DNA from: Paraphysomonas bandaiensis
Taxonomy: Eukaryota; Chrysophyceae
Assembly (NCBI GenBank): GCA_965644295.1
Contig: CBFFRP010000146.1
Span: 372,001 to 436,000 of the forward strand
Direction of reading: 5' to 3'
DNA length: 64,000 bases
In this document: positions 47,440 through 58,711 of the stretch, piece by piece
Position numbering within the stretch: the first letter of the stretch is position 1
Layout: every line of letters begins with the position of its first letter
The notes under the pieces: model-generated
Databases searched by the model: none
What the model was told of the DNA's origin: nothing
Seen by the model: only the letters and a program-made list of their open reading frames with translations
Position numbers and translations under genes: made by a program

Positions 47440-48659
47440 ATACAAATAGGGTTGTTAGGTTTATCACTTGCATAGTAGCAATTTTTGCGGTTTCCGTGTT
47501 TTGATCTATACATTATATTACACAGGCTTATATGGTTTGTTGTATCGTAGTAACTATAAATTAAATTTATACAAGTCTGTAGAATTGCAGAATAATTCAA
47601 CTTCTGCGAAACCATTTGTTAATTAAATTTACCACAAAGCAAGACAGAACTTAATTAATAAAAAATTATGAAAACCATTGTTAATTGCGATTTTGCTACA
47701 TTATACTAGTCAATTAAATATATGACCTGATTGTCAAGTTATGACACAATCGGATGATTCACTAAGTTAACTGGACATGTATTCACTCATTAATCTTATT
47801 ATAAAATTATAATCAATATCTCTTCTCATTCATGATTTCATGTTTTCTCTACGACCAATCATTTCTCGTATGATCTCACATCGTCACTATCTTGTATGAT
47901 CAATATATTATATTCAGTTTCATTACTACAGTAGCCATCATGTTGTTAGTTCTCATAACGCAAGTAACCACTACTGTATTCTTCGACAAACGGTAATAAT
48001 TCCAATACCTTAGAATTACAGCAAAACTCAACACTCCCTCTCAATTCAAAGCTGTACATTGAATCTTCAAACCATGAGACATAACTGATGGGTAGAATTA
48101 CAGCTATTAATTGCCCCAACAGCAATACTCAACACTGACTGGAATAAATATTATACACCAGTGTCCGCGGTTGTGGGACAATAGCGAGGTATGTGTGAGA
48201 TATATATTGTCCTCTATATAATATATATCTTAATGTTGTCCTCAGGGCCCGGGGGACATTGATATCAAGCTCCATTTTTGTCTTAAAGTAAAGCGTAAAG
48301 CAATCGCTGCAATAAAGCGAGTACCCTCATCAACCAGGCCAGTAAATTAGAAGAACTCTTGAATATATGTATACCCTTGGTTTGGTGCTGATAGACACGA
48401 ATAAGAATTTTTTTATGTTTTCTGATACCCCTAAGATTGTTGGATTAGATTATCATGAAATGAAGAAATCTGTGGAGCTTCACCGGATTTGTTGGTCACC
48501 ACGAACTGCCCAATTCTCATTTCGTTGTTAAATGCGTAAATGTGATGTATAACATGAATGTGATCTCTGCATTCATTGGTGACTTAGGTATGGTATTATT
48601 TTTTAGAAAATATTTTTACTTCTGACAACGTGAATACCATAAGCCATAAAGGTTAGGTT
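47440..48659. other. Intergenic region, nothing recognised
   Basis: AT-rich DNA with no gene or repeat that I can support. Confidence 0.5.
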
Positions 48660-49165
48660 TTTACACCAATTTCGGTGGGAGTATTATTGTTAGCAATAGG
48701 CGTTTCAGAGTCAGTGCTTAACTCTGATATCCTACTATTTAACGCTATACCAAAGCTGCATATGAGTCATAACAAGCACCAAGGTGCAACTACTTCCCCT
48801 CTACCATTCAAAGCAAATGCAGTGAGCAAGCAGAATGTTGACATACCGATATACCTGACATCTGCTGACTTCAGGATTTTGAGTCCTTAAGGTGAACATC
48901 CCTGATGCTTGACTTCAGCAGGCAGCCCAAACTAGTTAGACCTCTACCTGTAACTAATCAGTACATACTTTTTTTATCCTACAATTTAACGCTCGGAAGC
49001 TGCTTGTGCGTCGCCGCAAGCACCAAGGTGCGACCACTTCCGCTCTGAGTTCTTAAGGTGAACATCCCGGATGCTTGACTTCAGCAGGCAGCCCAATACC
49101 CCGGTTACTCTTCAGGTGGGCCCTGCCCGGATGTCTGTTCATTCGTAAGGGTCAAAGACGCCTAC
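48660..49165 (-). repeat. Dispersed non-coding repeat, copy E (two nested pieces, reverse)
   Basis: The terminal word (reverse of cgcctattgctaa) is at about 48690. The 'cttaaggtgaacatccc[g/t]gatgcttgacttcagcaggcagccc' block appears twice (about 48887 and 49056), and the 'aagctgcttgtgcgtcgccgcaagcaccaagg' block lies at about 48990. Two partial copies are therefore joined head to tail, both reversed relative to copies A-C. Confidence 0.7.
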
Positions 49166-49214
49166 ACAAGTGACACTTATTGGTGCCCCTTCTACCACAC
49201 AAGCATTTGCTGAC

Positions 49215-49325
49215 TATGCTTGCAGCTCACGATAGTTAGTTTCTTGGAGAAATATTTCCGGAACTTATCCCCCAGAACACCACGAAAATGTGCGATTTCG
49301 ACTTTGTTGAGGGCCACTTTCCACT
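49215..49325 (+). repeat. Dispersed repeat arm shared with 650-735
   Basis: 'ttatcccccagaacaccacg...cgactttgttgaggg' matches the end of copy B in the same orientation, although the neighbouring copy E is inverted. Confidence 0.6.
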
Positions 49326-49687
49326 TTCAGTGTGACTAGGAAACTCACCCGGCTTGATTAGATCCAATATAATATCCCTGATCTTATACAGCCAGTGTTT
49401 CATTTTTTCTTACAACTTTGTGAGACTTCATTGAACAGTATAGTACCGTATTAACAAAGTATGTACTTATGTAGTAAGGTATTCCTTAACTAATGGTCAT
49501 TATCACACTGTCATCATCGGCCGCTTGATATATGCGAGCGAGTATTCCTTGCAGTCAAATTGTATCAGACACAACAACCGAAATGTTGATTAATTACAGA
49601 CATAAGAAGAAATAAACGCGCATGACATCCACTACTTCTACCCACTAGCTAGCCAATAATATCTACTCCTATGCGTTCTACATGTGA
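49326..49687. other. Intergenic spacer, nothing recognised
   Basis: No gene or repeat is identified between the repeat block and the stop codon of the glycosyltransferase. Confidence 0.4.
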
Positions 49688-50910
49688 CTATTTCGCTGGT
49701 GGCTCAAGAGGCTCGCTCTTGGCACCGTCTAGCCACGGAGCTTTAGCGTCGTGATAACCCCATTTTCGATACGACTGTAACTCCTCGGGATCACAAGGTA
49801 GTCCTACGTTCCTTGGGTCCTCGGGGAGACAGCAAACAGAATGATTTAGAAACAAGCTAATGTCAAGTGTACCTCGGTTTTCTTTGATATGGTCAAGAAT
49901 ATCGATGCTTCTATGGTCGACCCTGCCCTGTCCCTCTGCCTGTACAACTTTATGCTGCAGCCTCTCGACAGCACCATCCACCCACTTGAAGTGCATCACT
50001 GGCAACACTTGTCGCAAATATACCACTTTTGTGTGCTTGGCTCCCCGTATACCAACCACCTTGTGCTTCCCATCTGAGACAGCAAGAACTGCACGGCGAA
50101 CCATGATCTTGCCAACCGTCCTCAGATTGCACATCACAGGGAATTGGGCAAAAATACTTGCCTCTTCTGGTGGGGTAACTTTGTTGAGTGCCCCATCGGT
50201 GGCCACCCTGTCACGCCACACCCCAAAGATAGCATTGATTCCTTTAGCTTCGCAGGCAGAGAGGAAAGCAGGGAGAGAGTCCCAACCAGAGGGGTACACT
50301 TGCAACTCGTCCGCATCCAACTCTAATATCCAGTCCTCATTACGTAACAAATCCCCATCCCTCAGTTCAGACAAAATCCGCTCCCGTACTATAGCCATGT
50401 TAGAGTTAGACCATAACCCCGTCCACAGGTAGTACCCCGGTAGTCCCCGTGCCCTGAGCACCTCCAGTAGAGGAGAAGAGGGTGTGAGAATACCTTTTTC
50501 GTCGCTTAGAACCAACAGTAGATGCTTGGGCTGGACACCTAGTTCAATGTAGTGTCGAAGAAGGTGGTCCATCATAACCACAGATGTGTCGGCAGCTACA
50601 ATTCCGAAGAGTAATAATCGTCCCGATGTGGCAGGAATGTCAACTTTGCCCAAAGTCGGGAGTTTTCAATACTACCATACGGCGATGAAGAGAAGCTGAC
50701 CCAAGATGCATGAGATTTAGGGTCCCGGTACGGACATCCCTCTTTACTAGCGCATCTGCTGGCAGCAGAGTCACGCTCTAACTGAGACTCTGATTTCCAT
50801 ATTCTCGGAGCGACAACAAACACACCCAACACAACAGTCAAAGCCGCGATATACTTTATTCCAGGTCTTGATATCCATCCCCCGCTATCTCCAGGGACAG
50901 AGCGCCTCAT
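49688..50910 (-). CDS. Type II membrane glycosyltransferase (GT-A fold, GT2/GT92-like)
   Basis: Two overlapping minus-strand frames belong together. The first, from ATG 50910, gives a short basic head, a membrane anchor ('YIAALTVVLGVFVVAP') and a stem. The second carries the catalytic domain but has no ATG at its head. A 32-nt GT-AG segment, 50644-50675, removes the frame difference exactly and yields 396 residues; a sequencing frameshift is the alternative. The catalytic part shows 'HYIELGVQPKHLLLVL' and the metal-binding DxD-type 'WILELDADELQVYP' near 50.31 kb. It also has 'GVWRDRVATDG', 'AKHTKVVY' and a C-terminal Cys pair. By family it transfers a sugar in the Golgi lumen; donor and acceptor are unknown. 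It diverges from the prolyl hydroxylase gene, about 440 bp away. Confidence 0.7.
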
Positions 50911-51353
50911 CTGATAACACGATCACACATATAGATACATACATACACATACATACACATATGAACAGAGAGATATACAGACAACAGAGTATTATAATAC
51001 AGCAATACAGAGAAGCTACTCACATTGACTTGTCTGACTGCCTCAATTACGATCACACAGTTAGTTGACGTACACTTTAATGCATCGCTCGCATGTGTTT
51101 AACTGAATCAGCCACAGCCAGGCAGCAGCACCATGAGGCAACAACACGCACATTGAGGAATACGTACGTAGTCTGTAGTCGTACTACTCCCCAACAGCAT
51201 GGCATAGATACGGTATCTATTTACTACATCGTCTGTATTCCATTGTAGTTTATGTACTATGTGTGTATGCATGTATGTGTGTATGCATGTGTGTATCGTT
51301 GTATGGGTCCACTGTGCGCATCTATTGAGAGGCGGTGTTCCGTCAGCACACAC
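50911..51353. promoter_or_regulatory. Divergent promoter region with CATA/TATG tracts
   Basis: This 440-bp interval separates the glycosyltransferase and prolyl hydroxylase starts. It has 'acatacatacacatacatac' near 50938-50958 on one side and 'tgtatgcatgtatgtgtgtatg' near 51263-51285 on the other, tracts of the same type as beside U2AF2. Confidence 0.5.
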
Positions 51354-52769
51354 ATGACAATGAGCATCACAGGTGGAAGTGGGTCAACTGCAGATGCAGG
51401 TACAGTGAGGCGGTCCTCTCGAGTGCCTCAGTATTCTCTTAGCAGTCGAGTGAGGTCTCTCTTCCACAGCAGCTCCGAGGCGTCTCTTCCTCATAAGTGG
51501 GAGCGGATCAACAGCGACCCCTCTGTGTATTTGATATATGATTTCTTGTCTCCCGGGGAGCACCATCATCTCGACCAGATATGCACGCAGTACAGGCGAT
51601 CGTTTTCTGCCTCTTACACAGAGAACGACTCCAACGCAAAGGTCACAGTCACAGTGGTATAGTCGACAGTTGTCAGATATGAGCAGGTGATATCTGAGGA
51701 GAGGACATCGAAATACATATTTCTTTCGAAGTCACAAGATAGCGTGGTGAGAAGAATTGAACAGCGGGCAGCAGATTTTGTTGGTGTGTACTCTGCTGTG
51801 GAAAGGTATTTGCAAGTGATTTGTGTGTTTCACAGGCATGAGTCCGCTCAATGTAGAGCCCCTACAGGTAATTAATGTTGTGTTTAGAGTAAGTAGGGAT
51901 AATTATACCGCTGTCAGATTGTTTCTTACACCGAAGGGCAGAAATTCAATACCCATCATGACAGTGGGACTCTAAATGATGACGGTAGTGTGGACCCAGT
52001 ACCTCCACGGAGAGTGATTACTTTTTTCTTGGTAAGCTAAATACTTTTTCTTGGATTGCTGAAATAATATCGTATTATAATCATGTGTGGCATAGTACCT
52101 GAACTCCATGCCGGAAGGGAATGGTCACACACGTTTTCCAGAGCTCGGCTTGTCAGTGCAGCCCCAGAGGAATACTGCAGTACTCTTCTGCAATATACTT
52201 CCGAACGGTTAGTCTGGCTTCCTCTGTGTTCTTCTCTGATATTATATGTCGTCCATATATCCTGAGGGTGATATGTCTTGGTTTTTATAGGCCTTCCCGA
52301 TTCGAGACTTGTACACTGCGCTGAGCCGGTTGTCACTCCGGGATTGCGCAAGTTTGGTATGAACATATGGATAACTGACAGCAGTATGCAGCATCTAGCC
52401 TCAGTACCAGCAGCATCACCATTGACTTGTAAACTTAGTCCAGGGTCAAACCAACTTGTCATAACAGGGAAATCCAATCAATGTAAGAATGATAATCCGA
52501 TTACCTCCACCACAAAGAGAAGGCATAATTCGAAGGACTCTATTCGAGAAAGCGGAAAGGTGAGTACCACCACCACGAAGAGAAAGTGCACCGCCACCAC
52601 GAAGAGGAAGTGCACTTCGAAGGACTCTATTCAAGAAAACAAAAAGCCGAGTACCATCTCCACGAAGAGAAAGTGCACTTCGAAGGACTCTATTCAAGAA
52701 AACGAAAAGCCGAGTACCACCTCCACGAAGAGAAAGCGCACTTCAAAGAGCCTTAATCGAAAGAACTAA
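51354..52769 (+). CDS. Prolyl 4-hydroxylase (2-oxoglutarate/Fe(II) oxygenase) with repetitive basic tail
   Basis: Hydroxylates proline residues using O2, Fe(II) and 2-oxoglutarate. Six exons: 51354-51641, 51687-51783, 51836-51867, 51918-52031, 52096-52207 and 52291-52769. All five introns (45, 52, 50, 64 and 83 nt) are GT-AG, and each junction restores expected P4H sequence; the product is about 373 residues. Landmarks are 'SEERTSKYIFL', 'VEPLQIVSYTEGQKFNTHHD' with the H-x-D iron ligands, 'YLNSMPEGNGHTRFPELGL', the distal His in 'DSRLVHCAE', and 'LRKFGMNIWI', whose Lys would bind 2-oxoglutarate. The last 90 residues are not part of the enzyme: a Lys/Arg/Ser/Thr tail with three or four copies of a 21-residue repeat containing 'STKRKCTSKDSIQEN'. 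No convincing signal peptide follows the chosen start; in-frame ATGs at 51252 and 51303 lie in tetranucleotide repeat. The first intron's donor has a second option (gtatag, 30 nt). Confidence 0.88.
52525..52755 (+). repeat. Coding 63-bp repeat in the hydroxylase tail
   Basis: The word tcgaaggactctattc recurs near 52532, 52615 and 52678, with a degraded copy after 52740. The last full units are 63 bp apart; the first carries an extra 'accacgaagaggaagtgc' duplication. Confidence 0.9.
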
Positions 52770-54753
52770 TCGAAAGGTCGAATACATCCAGCACGACGAG
52801 AAAGCGCAATGCAATAGATATATCCTTGTACCTAGTACAGCATATTATTATCACGGTGTAAACATTTCATGCGCTTACATATTGAAATGTAAATTTTGTA
52901 ACATGTGGACATTTGTTGTTGAACACATTCGGTCACCTTCTTGTGTGCGTTTATGTGAATGTATTTCTGGTTATGATAAAATAGTTAAGTATAGAATGTG
53001 TAGCAATGTATGATTCTTTTTTAGCAGTGAAGGTGTAGTCAGAGAGGAAGCCTGGGTCAAATATTGGTATACGATATGGGTAGCTTGTAGTCTTACGCTG
53101 AGAGTGCTGTCAAGTGGTTAATCTCAACAGTTCCTGTGTACGTGGGGGAGAACAATACTATCAACCAGGCTAAGGAACAATATATAGCAATACTATTGTT
53201 AGATAGCGTTTCAACTGTTGAGTTTGCTTCTTTGTAAGCTATTAAGAACTGATTTAAGGTATTCAAGAATTATGACCGTTGAAAACTGTAGTACATGAAT
53301 TTATGACATGGTTTGAATTATAGCAGTGAAACTAAAGAGATGTTGACTATAGCTCTTAATTTTTACTAATTTATTGATTGTTAAGAAAGTACTAGGATTC
53401 AATCTAATATAAGGTAGAAGTCGAGGTAATACCAAAACCTGGTAAAGCGATTTCACCAGGTTTCATATCTCAGTGTAGCAAAATTGGGTATGACAAGTAT
53501 GGGTGATTTAGGAGGTTGTTATGTCTGAAGAGTAAGATGAAGTGATGTAGGTTGTAGTATGAGATGAGATGTAGATGGTAGATAAGATTAGATTAGAAGA
53601 TACGAGTATTAAGGCCAGATATAGGGTTGGAGTGTACCGTGACTATCCGTATATACGGATGTAACGGGCGTTTATGGTAACCCGTACAGTATTATGATGG
53701 TATACGTAGGTATTCTGTAGGATGATATAGGAGTAGATAGCAGGATGTTAAGGGATTTCTATATGATTATTTCTGGAAGTAGAAAACTAGCTATTTATGG
53801 CTGGGAAACCACTTCTAGAATTAACTATGGGGATATAGGTAGAAGAATATGGAGTTTTAGATATAATAGTGAAAGTTGATATTGTAGTTGTTGAAAGTTA
53901 AGAAGTAGCGAAGTAAAGAGTAAGAAGAGGAAGTTAAGTGAAGAGTGTCGTGAGAAGACTATCCTACCTCACATCACCTGTGCACATGGACAGGGATGAT
54001 AAGACCAGCAATGTTAGTCATGATAGCGAGACTCAATCACCCGTAGTCGTTACATCAGTATTGAGTTATTTTACTGTAATTTGTATCTGAGAGGTTAAAG
54101 ATAAAGAAAAAGCTGCAATTATAGTTGTTATTAGCAAGTTGGCCCTGCCACGACTTGTGTTTTGTAATATCATATTCTCATATCGCTGCATTTGCCTCTC
54201 TTGAGATTAGTACAGGGCCTGGTACCCATTAATGGCCCATATTATATAGATAGCACCACTCATATTATAGATAGTGCTGTGGTCCCTTAATTACTAATTT
54301 TTAGTTAAATAGCGGACTCTACAAATTTTAACTACTTCTCGCTCTCTACTGGCACATCAGGATCTTCTTACAGGGCTTCATGGAGGGTATAAACATCCCA
54401 CAACATGTAATTGGCTCGTAGGAATAGCAACGATTCTAGACGATATGGATTTATGTTTCTACGCTTAGGTGTCATAATCAACTTTGCACGGTTACCAGGC
54501 CCTGATATAGTATATGTAAATAGTATTGTTCAATGAAATATATCACAAACACAAACTGAATTAATGATAGTATCAGTTGAGGATTCAGAATCGTCATCAT
54601 AATGATCGTCATTGTCAGTTATACTTATAACTATTCCGTTGTGTGCGATAGTTATGTTCTGCATTATTATTCACTTTTCTACATTAATGTGTTCATCACC
54701 TTACACTTTAATACTCACAAACATTCTCTTTACTATATTATTACGGAGTTTAA
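52770..54753. other. Intergenic or degraded 5' part of the retroelement
   Basis: No intact gene. Purine-rich DNA from about 53.4 to 53.95 kb precedes an ATG at 53987 that opens a 34-codon Asp/Ser/Thr-rich frame ('MDRDDKTSNVSHDSETQSPV') ending in a stop. By position this could be a remnant of a gag start. No protease motif is seen before the pol frame, and no convincing 5' LTR was found. Confidence 0.4.
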
Positions 54754-57480
54754 ATTGTTCCACCTTTTGAATTAGAGGTAGATAGGGATGCCTGGGAACA
54801 ACCAAAACATTGTGGTCCGCCACGAAAGATGGATCGAGTACGACAGTATGCTTGTAAAAAGCAAATCGATACATTTGTGGAGCATGGAATAATACAACCA
54901 AGTACGGCTCCTTATTATAGCCAGGTATTATTAGTTCCCAAACCAAATGATAAATGGCGATTCTGTGTAGACTATAAAAGTCTAAACAAGCACACACAGA
55001 GGGAACGTTGGCCAATACCTAACATCAAAGAAATGTTAGAACGTATTGGGTCTAAGAAACCCAAATACTTCATAATTCTGGATTTAGTATCTGGTTATTA
55101 CCAGGCTAAAATTTCAGAGTACTCGAGGAAGTGGACGGCATTTATAACCTTCTGGGGAGTATTCGAATGGCTCCGACTACCCATGGGTTTGAGTGGTGCT
55201 CCATCATACTTTCAACGAGTATTAACAACAATTGTGCTTGCCGGGTTGATTATGTTCATATGTGAATTATATCTAGATGACCTGATTATATATGCTTCTA
55301 CAGAAGATGAACTAATTGAAAATTACGTTAAAGTTCTAGAACGCTTCAGGAAATACAATGTTTACATTAATCCTGAGAAAGTGAAAATAGGAGAGTCCGA
55401 AGTACAATATGTAGGACATACTCTAAATGAGGAAGGGTTACACTTTACTAGAGAACGTCTGGATAGTGTATTAAATTTCCCAAAGCCTGAAACTATGAAG
55501 GGTCTAAAATCTTTCCTCGGATTGGCAAATTATTTTCGGGATCACGTGCACAACCACTCCTTAGTGGTGAGACCGTTAAATAAAATGCTTCTCAACTATC
55601 ATAGACGTAAACGTCTACAATGGACAGAGGATGCCAATGAAGCATTTGAAAAGATCAAATTGATGATCCATGAATGTCCAACATTATTTTTCATTGATGA
55701 CGAGTCACCAATATATTTATTGACCGATGCATCTGATTATGGAATAGGAGCATACCTCTACCAAGTAGTAGATGGTGTAGAACGTCCAATCGGATTTCTC
55801 AGTAAAACATTCGATGAAAGAATGATGAATTGGGATACACCTCAGAAAGAAGGATATGCTATATACTATGCCTTAGATAAATGGGACTACCTATTAAGGT
55901 ATAGATACTTTACGATCAAAACAGATCATAAAAATATTACTCAGTTGAGAACTGATTACGCTAAGGATAAGAAAGTTCAGCGATGGTTGAAATGTTTCCA
56001 AGCATATGATTATGATCTATGTGATATTAAAGGATCTGATAATGTTGTTGCTGATGCATTTAGTAGACTATGTGCATTAGAATCTAAAATGGAAACAAAA
56101 TGTGCTTCCCTAATTCCCGATATTAAAGTTCCAAACAAGGAATGGGAAATTATTAAAAGATTTCATAACAATGTTACAGGTCATCATGGTATTGATCGTA
56201 CAATACAAAAATTACGAGACAATGGTCATAAATGGTCAAAGCAAGGGGCACATGTGACAAAATTTATTAAAACTTGTCCTTGTTGTCAAAAGATGAGTAG
56301 AATTAAACCAATAATTAATGCTCATCCCTTTACTGTCTCAACATATGGCCCGATGCAAAGAATAGCAGTGGATTTTATTCAGAGTCTGCATCCAGATGAG
56401 GATGGATACACTAATATATTAGTGATTATCGATTCTTTTTCTAGGTGGGTAGAATTAATCCCTACTAAGAATCTCACTGCCATGGCGGCGGCAAAGGGAT
56501 TGCTTCAACACCTGGGTAGATATGGAGCACCTATTGAGATTCATTCGGATCTTGGACCAGCATTTGTGGATGATTTAACAAAATCATTGATAGAAATGGT
56601 TGGAAGTAATCAATCATTTTCGATGGCGTATTCTAAAGAAGAAAATGCTATAGTTGAACGTGCTAATAAAGAAATTTTAAGGCACTTAAGGAATATTATA
56701 TTTGATAAAAATGTACTAAATAATTGGTCAATGTATCTACCTTTAGTACAAAGAATTATGAATTCTTCTAAACATAGAAGCACCGGCGTTACTCCCGCTA
56801 GTATTCTATTTGGGAATGCAGTAGATTTAGATAAAAGTTTATTCATTGAACACAATGAGTACTTGGACGGGAACGAACAAAAGCTATCACATTGGATAGA
56901 TAGAATACAAAAGGTTCAGTCCACTATTATGGATATTGCAAGACGAAATCTTCGCAAACATGATGAAATCCACATGGCAACTGCACCAAATATACAAACA
57001 AAAGAATTTCCAATAAATTCTTATGTGTTAGTTGAGCATAGACAAAATGCTTTACGTCCTGGACCGGCAAGTAAGTTATTACCATATCTTAAAGGTCCAA
57101 TGCGAGTAGTCAATGTTATTGGAGATAAATATACTCTTCAAGATATTGTTACTAAACGTAATAAAGACTATCATATAAAGAAATTAAGGGAATTTAATTA
57201 CGATCCCTCTACTATTGACCCCTTACAAGTGGCATGTAAAGATGGTGGAAACTTTTATGCTATTGACCATATTTCAAAAATAAAAGGTCGAGCTAAAGGT
57301 CCGAAAAGTCAAATAAAATTTCTAGTACATTGGATAGGGTATGAAAAACCTACATGGGAACCATGGGCTAACGTTAGAAAAACGTATGCTCTACAAAATT
57401 TCCTAACTCAACATCCTGATGAAAATGTAAGAAATTTACTACCTCGAAATGTGGTTTATTCTTCTGATGAAGAAGATTAA
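54754..57480 (+). mobile_element. Ty3/gypsy-type chromodomain retrotransposon, pol region
   Basis: One uninterrupted frame (first ATG 54829, 883 residues from there; open from just after a TAA at about 54748-54750). Order: reverse transcriptase with 'EHGIIQPSTAPYYSQVLLVP', 'FCVDYKSLN' and catalytic 'YLDDL' (near 55.27 kb). Next is RNase H with 'LLTDASDYGIGAYL' and the 'KTDHKNI' and 'NVVADAFSRL' blocks. The integrase has an HHCC finger ('GHHG', 'CPCC') and a D-D-35-E core ('AVDFIQSL', 'HSDLGPAF', 'AIVERAN'). A C-terminal chromodomain contains 'QIKFLVHWIGYEKPTWEPW'. This order (RT-RH-INT-chromodomain) marks a chromovirus-like Ty3/gypsy element. Gag and protease are not intact upstream, so the copy is probably not autonomous, although pol lacks stops and looks young. 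Confidence 0.92.
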
Positions 57481-57529
57481 TAACAAAGTTTACAGAATTG
57501 AGTGTCAATATAACACATTAACACATCAA

Positions 57530-57800
57530 TTATAAGGGGAGGTAGTGTAGGACTATCCACTTACATATAGAATATATACGTGTACATGTCCTGTATTATA
57601 TGATTAGTAGTACAGTACTGTATTGTATACGTGTACCATGTAGTTAGGAATACAAACTGTAGGGAATGTGATTGTTGTTGGGATTAGCAATAGCCGTTGA
57701 TATTGTAGACAGTATTATTAGCCGTTGATATTGTAGACAGTATTAGTATTCATGATTCATTATACGATAATAATCATTATTTTGTACTTCTGTACTTGGG
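57530..57800 (+). repeat. Polypurine tract and possible 3' LTR start
   Basis: Just after the pol stop, 'aaggggaggtag' is followed by 'tgtaggactatcc' at 57546, the usual polypurine tract plus TG beginning of a 3' LTR. The matching 5' LTR was not identified, so the LTR end is unknown. Two direct copies of 'agccgttgatattgtagacagtatta' lie at about 57689-57745. Confidence 0.45.
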
Positions 57801-58711
57801 TATTGCTTTGCACACATACACATATGTATGCAAGCCCACATCACAATGAACGAATATATGTCTACAACTACAATGCTATCTACCAGCAATTTCAAGAGTA
57901 AGGAAATTGCATCTTATTATCAATAATATAAATATGTCTACCTACGATTCCGTGATCAATGGAATGAACATCATTCATATTCAATACCAAACACATCAGT
58001 CTAACACAGTTGATCATAATAACTCATTACAACTGTATAAGGGAAGATACATTCAGTATTCTCATTGTAGTTGAAGCCTGGTATTCGTACTCTTTAGTAC
58101 AATCAATCCCCAATAAGCACTGAAGGAAATACGTAATGTATAACTGTATTACTGGATAATCTGGCAATACACATCTATCAGCGTGGATATCAAACCCGGA
58201 ATTCTCCAGTAAACTTCTCCAGCCTTAAAGTCAATATATATATATAATAAGAACATATATATATATCATCCATCATCAGTATCATCATTATGTCTCATTA
58301 TTGATAATCATGTCTTTCTTTGTCTTTTGAATGATTATATAAATATCAATGATAAGCATGAATTGTCATAGTCATAATATATCATATATCTCAGTGTGAG
58401 TTATGGTAATAATAATAATATTCAATCTATGTTTGCACAGATGGTATGTACAAACTTAAGCATATACAATAGAGAGCTTGTAGAATAGAATAACCTGATA
58501 GCTGGTTATTACATGTACAAGATTTGTACGACGTAACCTCCACAGAATACAGCGGTATATATTGAAGATACAGCACGTCTACATGATCCTCTTGTTCACA
58601 CCTCCTCCTCTGGTCTGTTAACAGAGAGGACACACACTGGATACTCTCGTCTGGCGAGCTCACTGATGAATAGCAATGTATATTTAGAACGGTTATGAAA
58701 GCAATACGTCA
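57801..58711. other. Intergenic region, nothing recognised
   Basis: AT-rich with short TA tracts near 58235-58265. No gene is recognised. Confidence 0.4.

Noticed and set aside
51252-51353. Upstream start for the prolyl hydroxylase
   Set aside because: The in-frame ATGs at 51252 and 51303 lie in TATG-type simple repeat, giving an MYYVCMHVCVYACVY leader; the ATG at 51354 is more plausible, though not proven.
53629-53960. 5' LTR of the gypsy element, starting tgtaccgtgactatcc
   Set aside because: It resembles the 3' LTR start tgtaggactatcc only over a few bases and then diverges completely; paired LTRs of an element with intact pol should be nearly identical.
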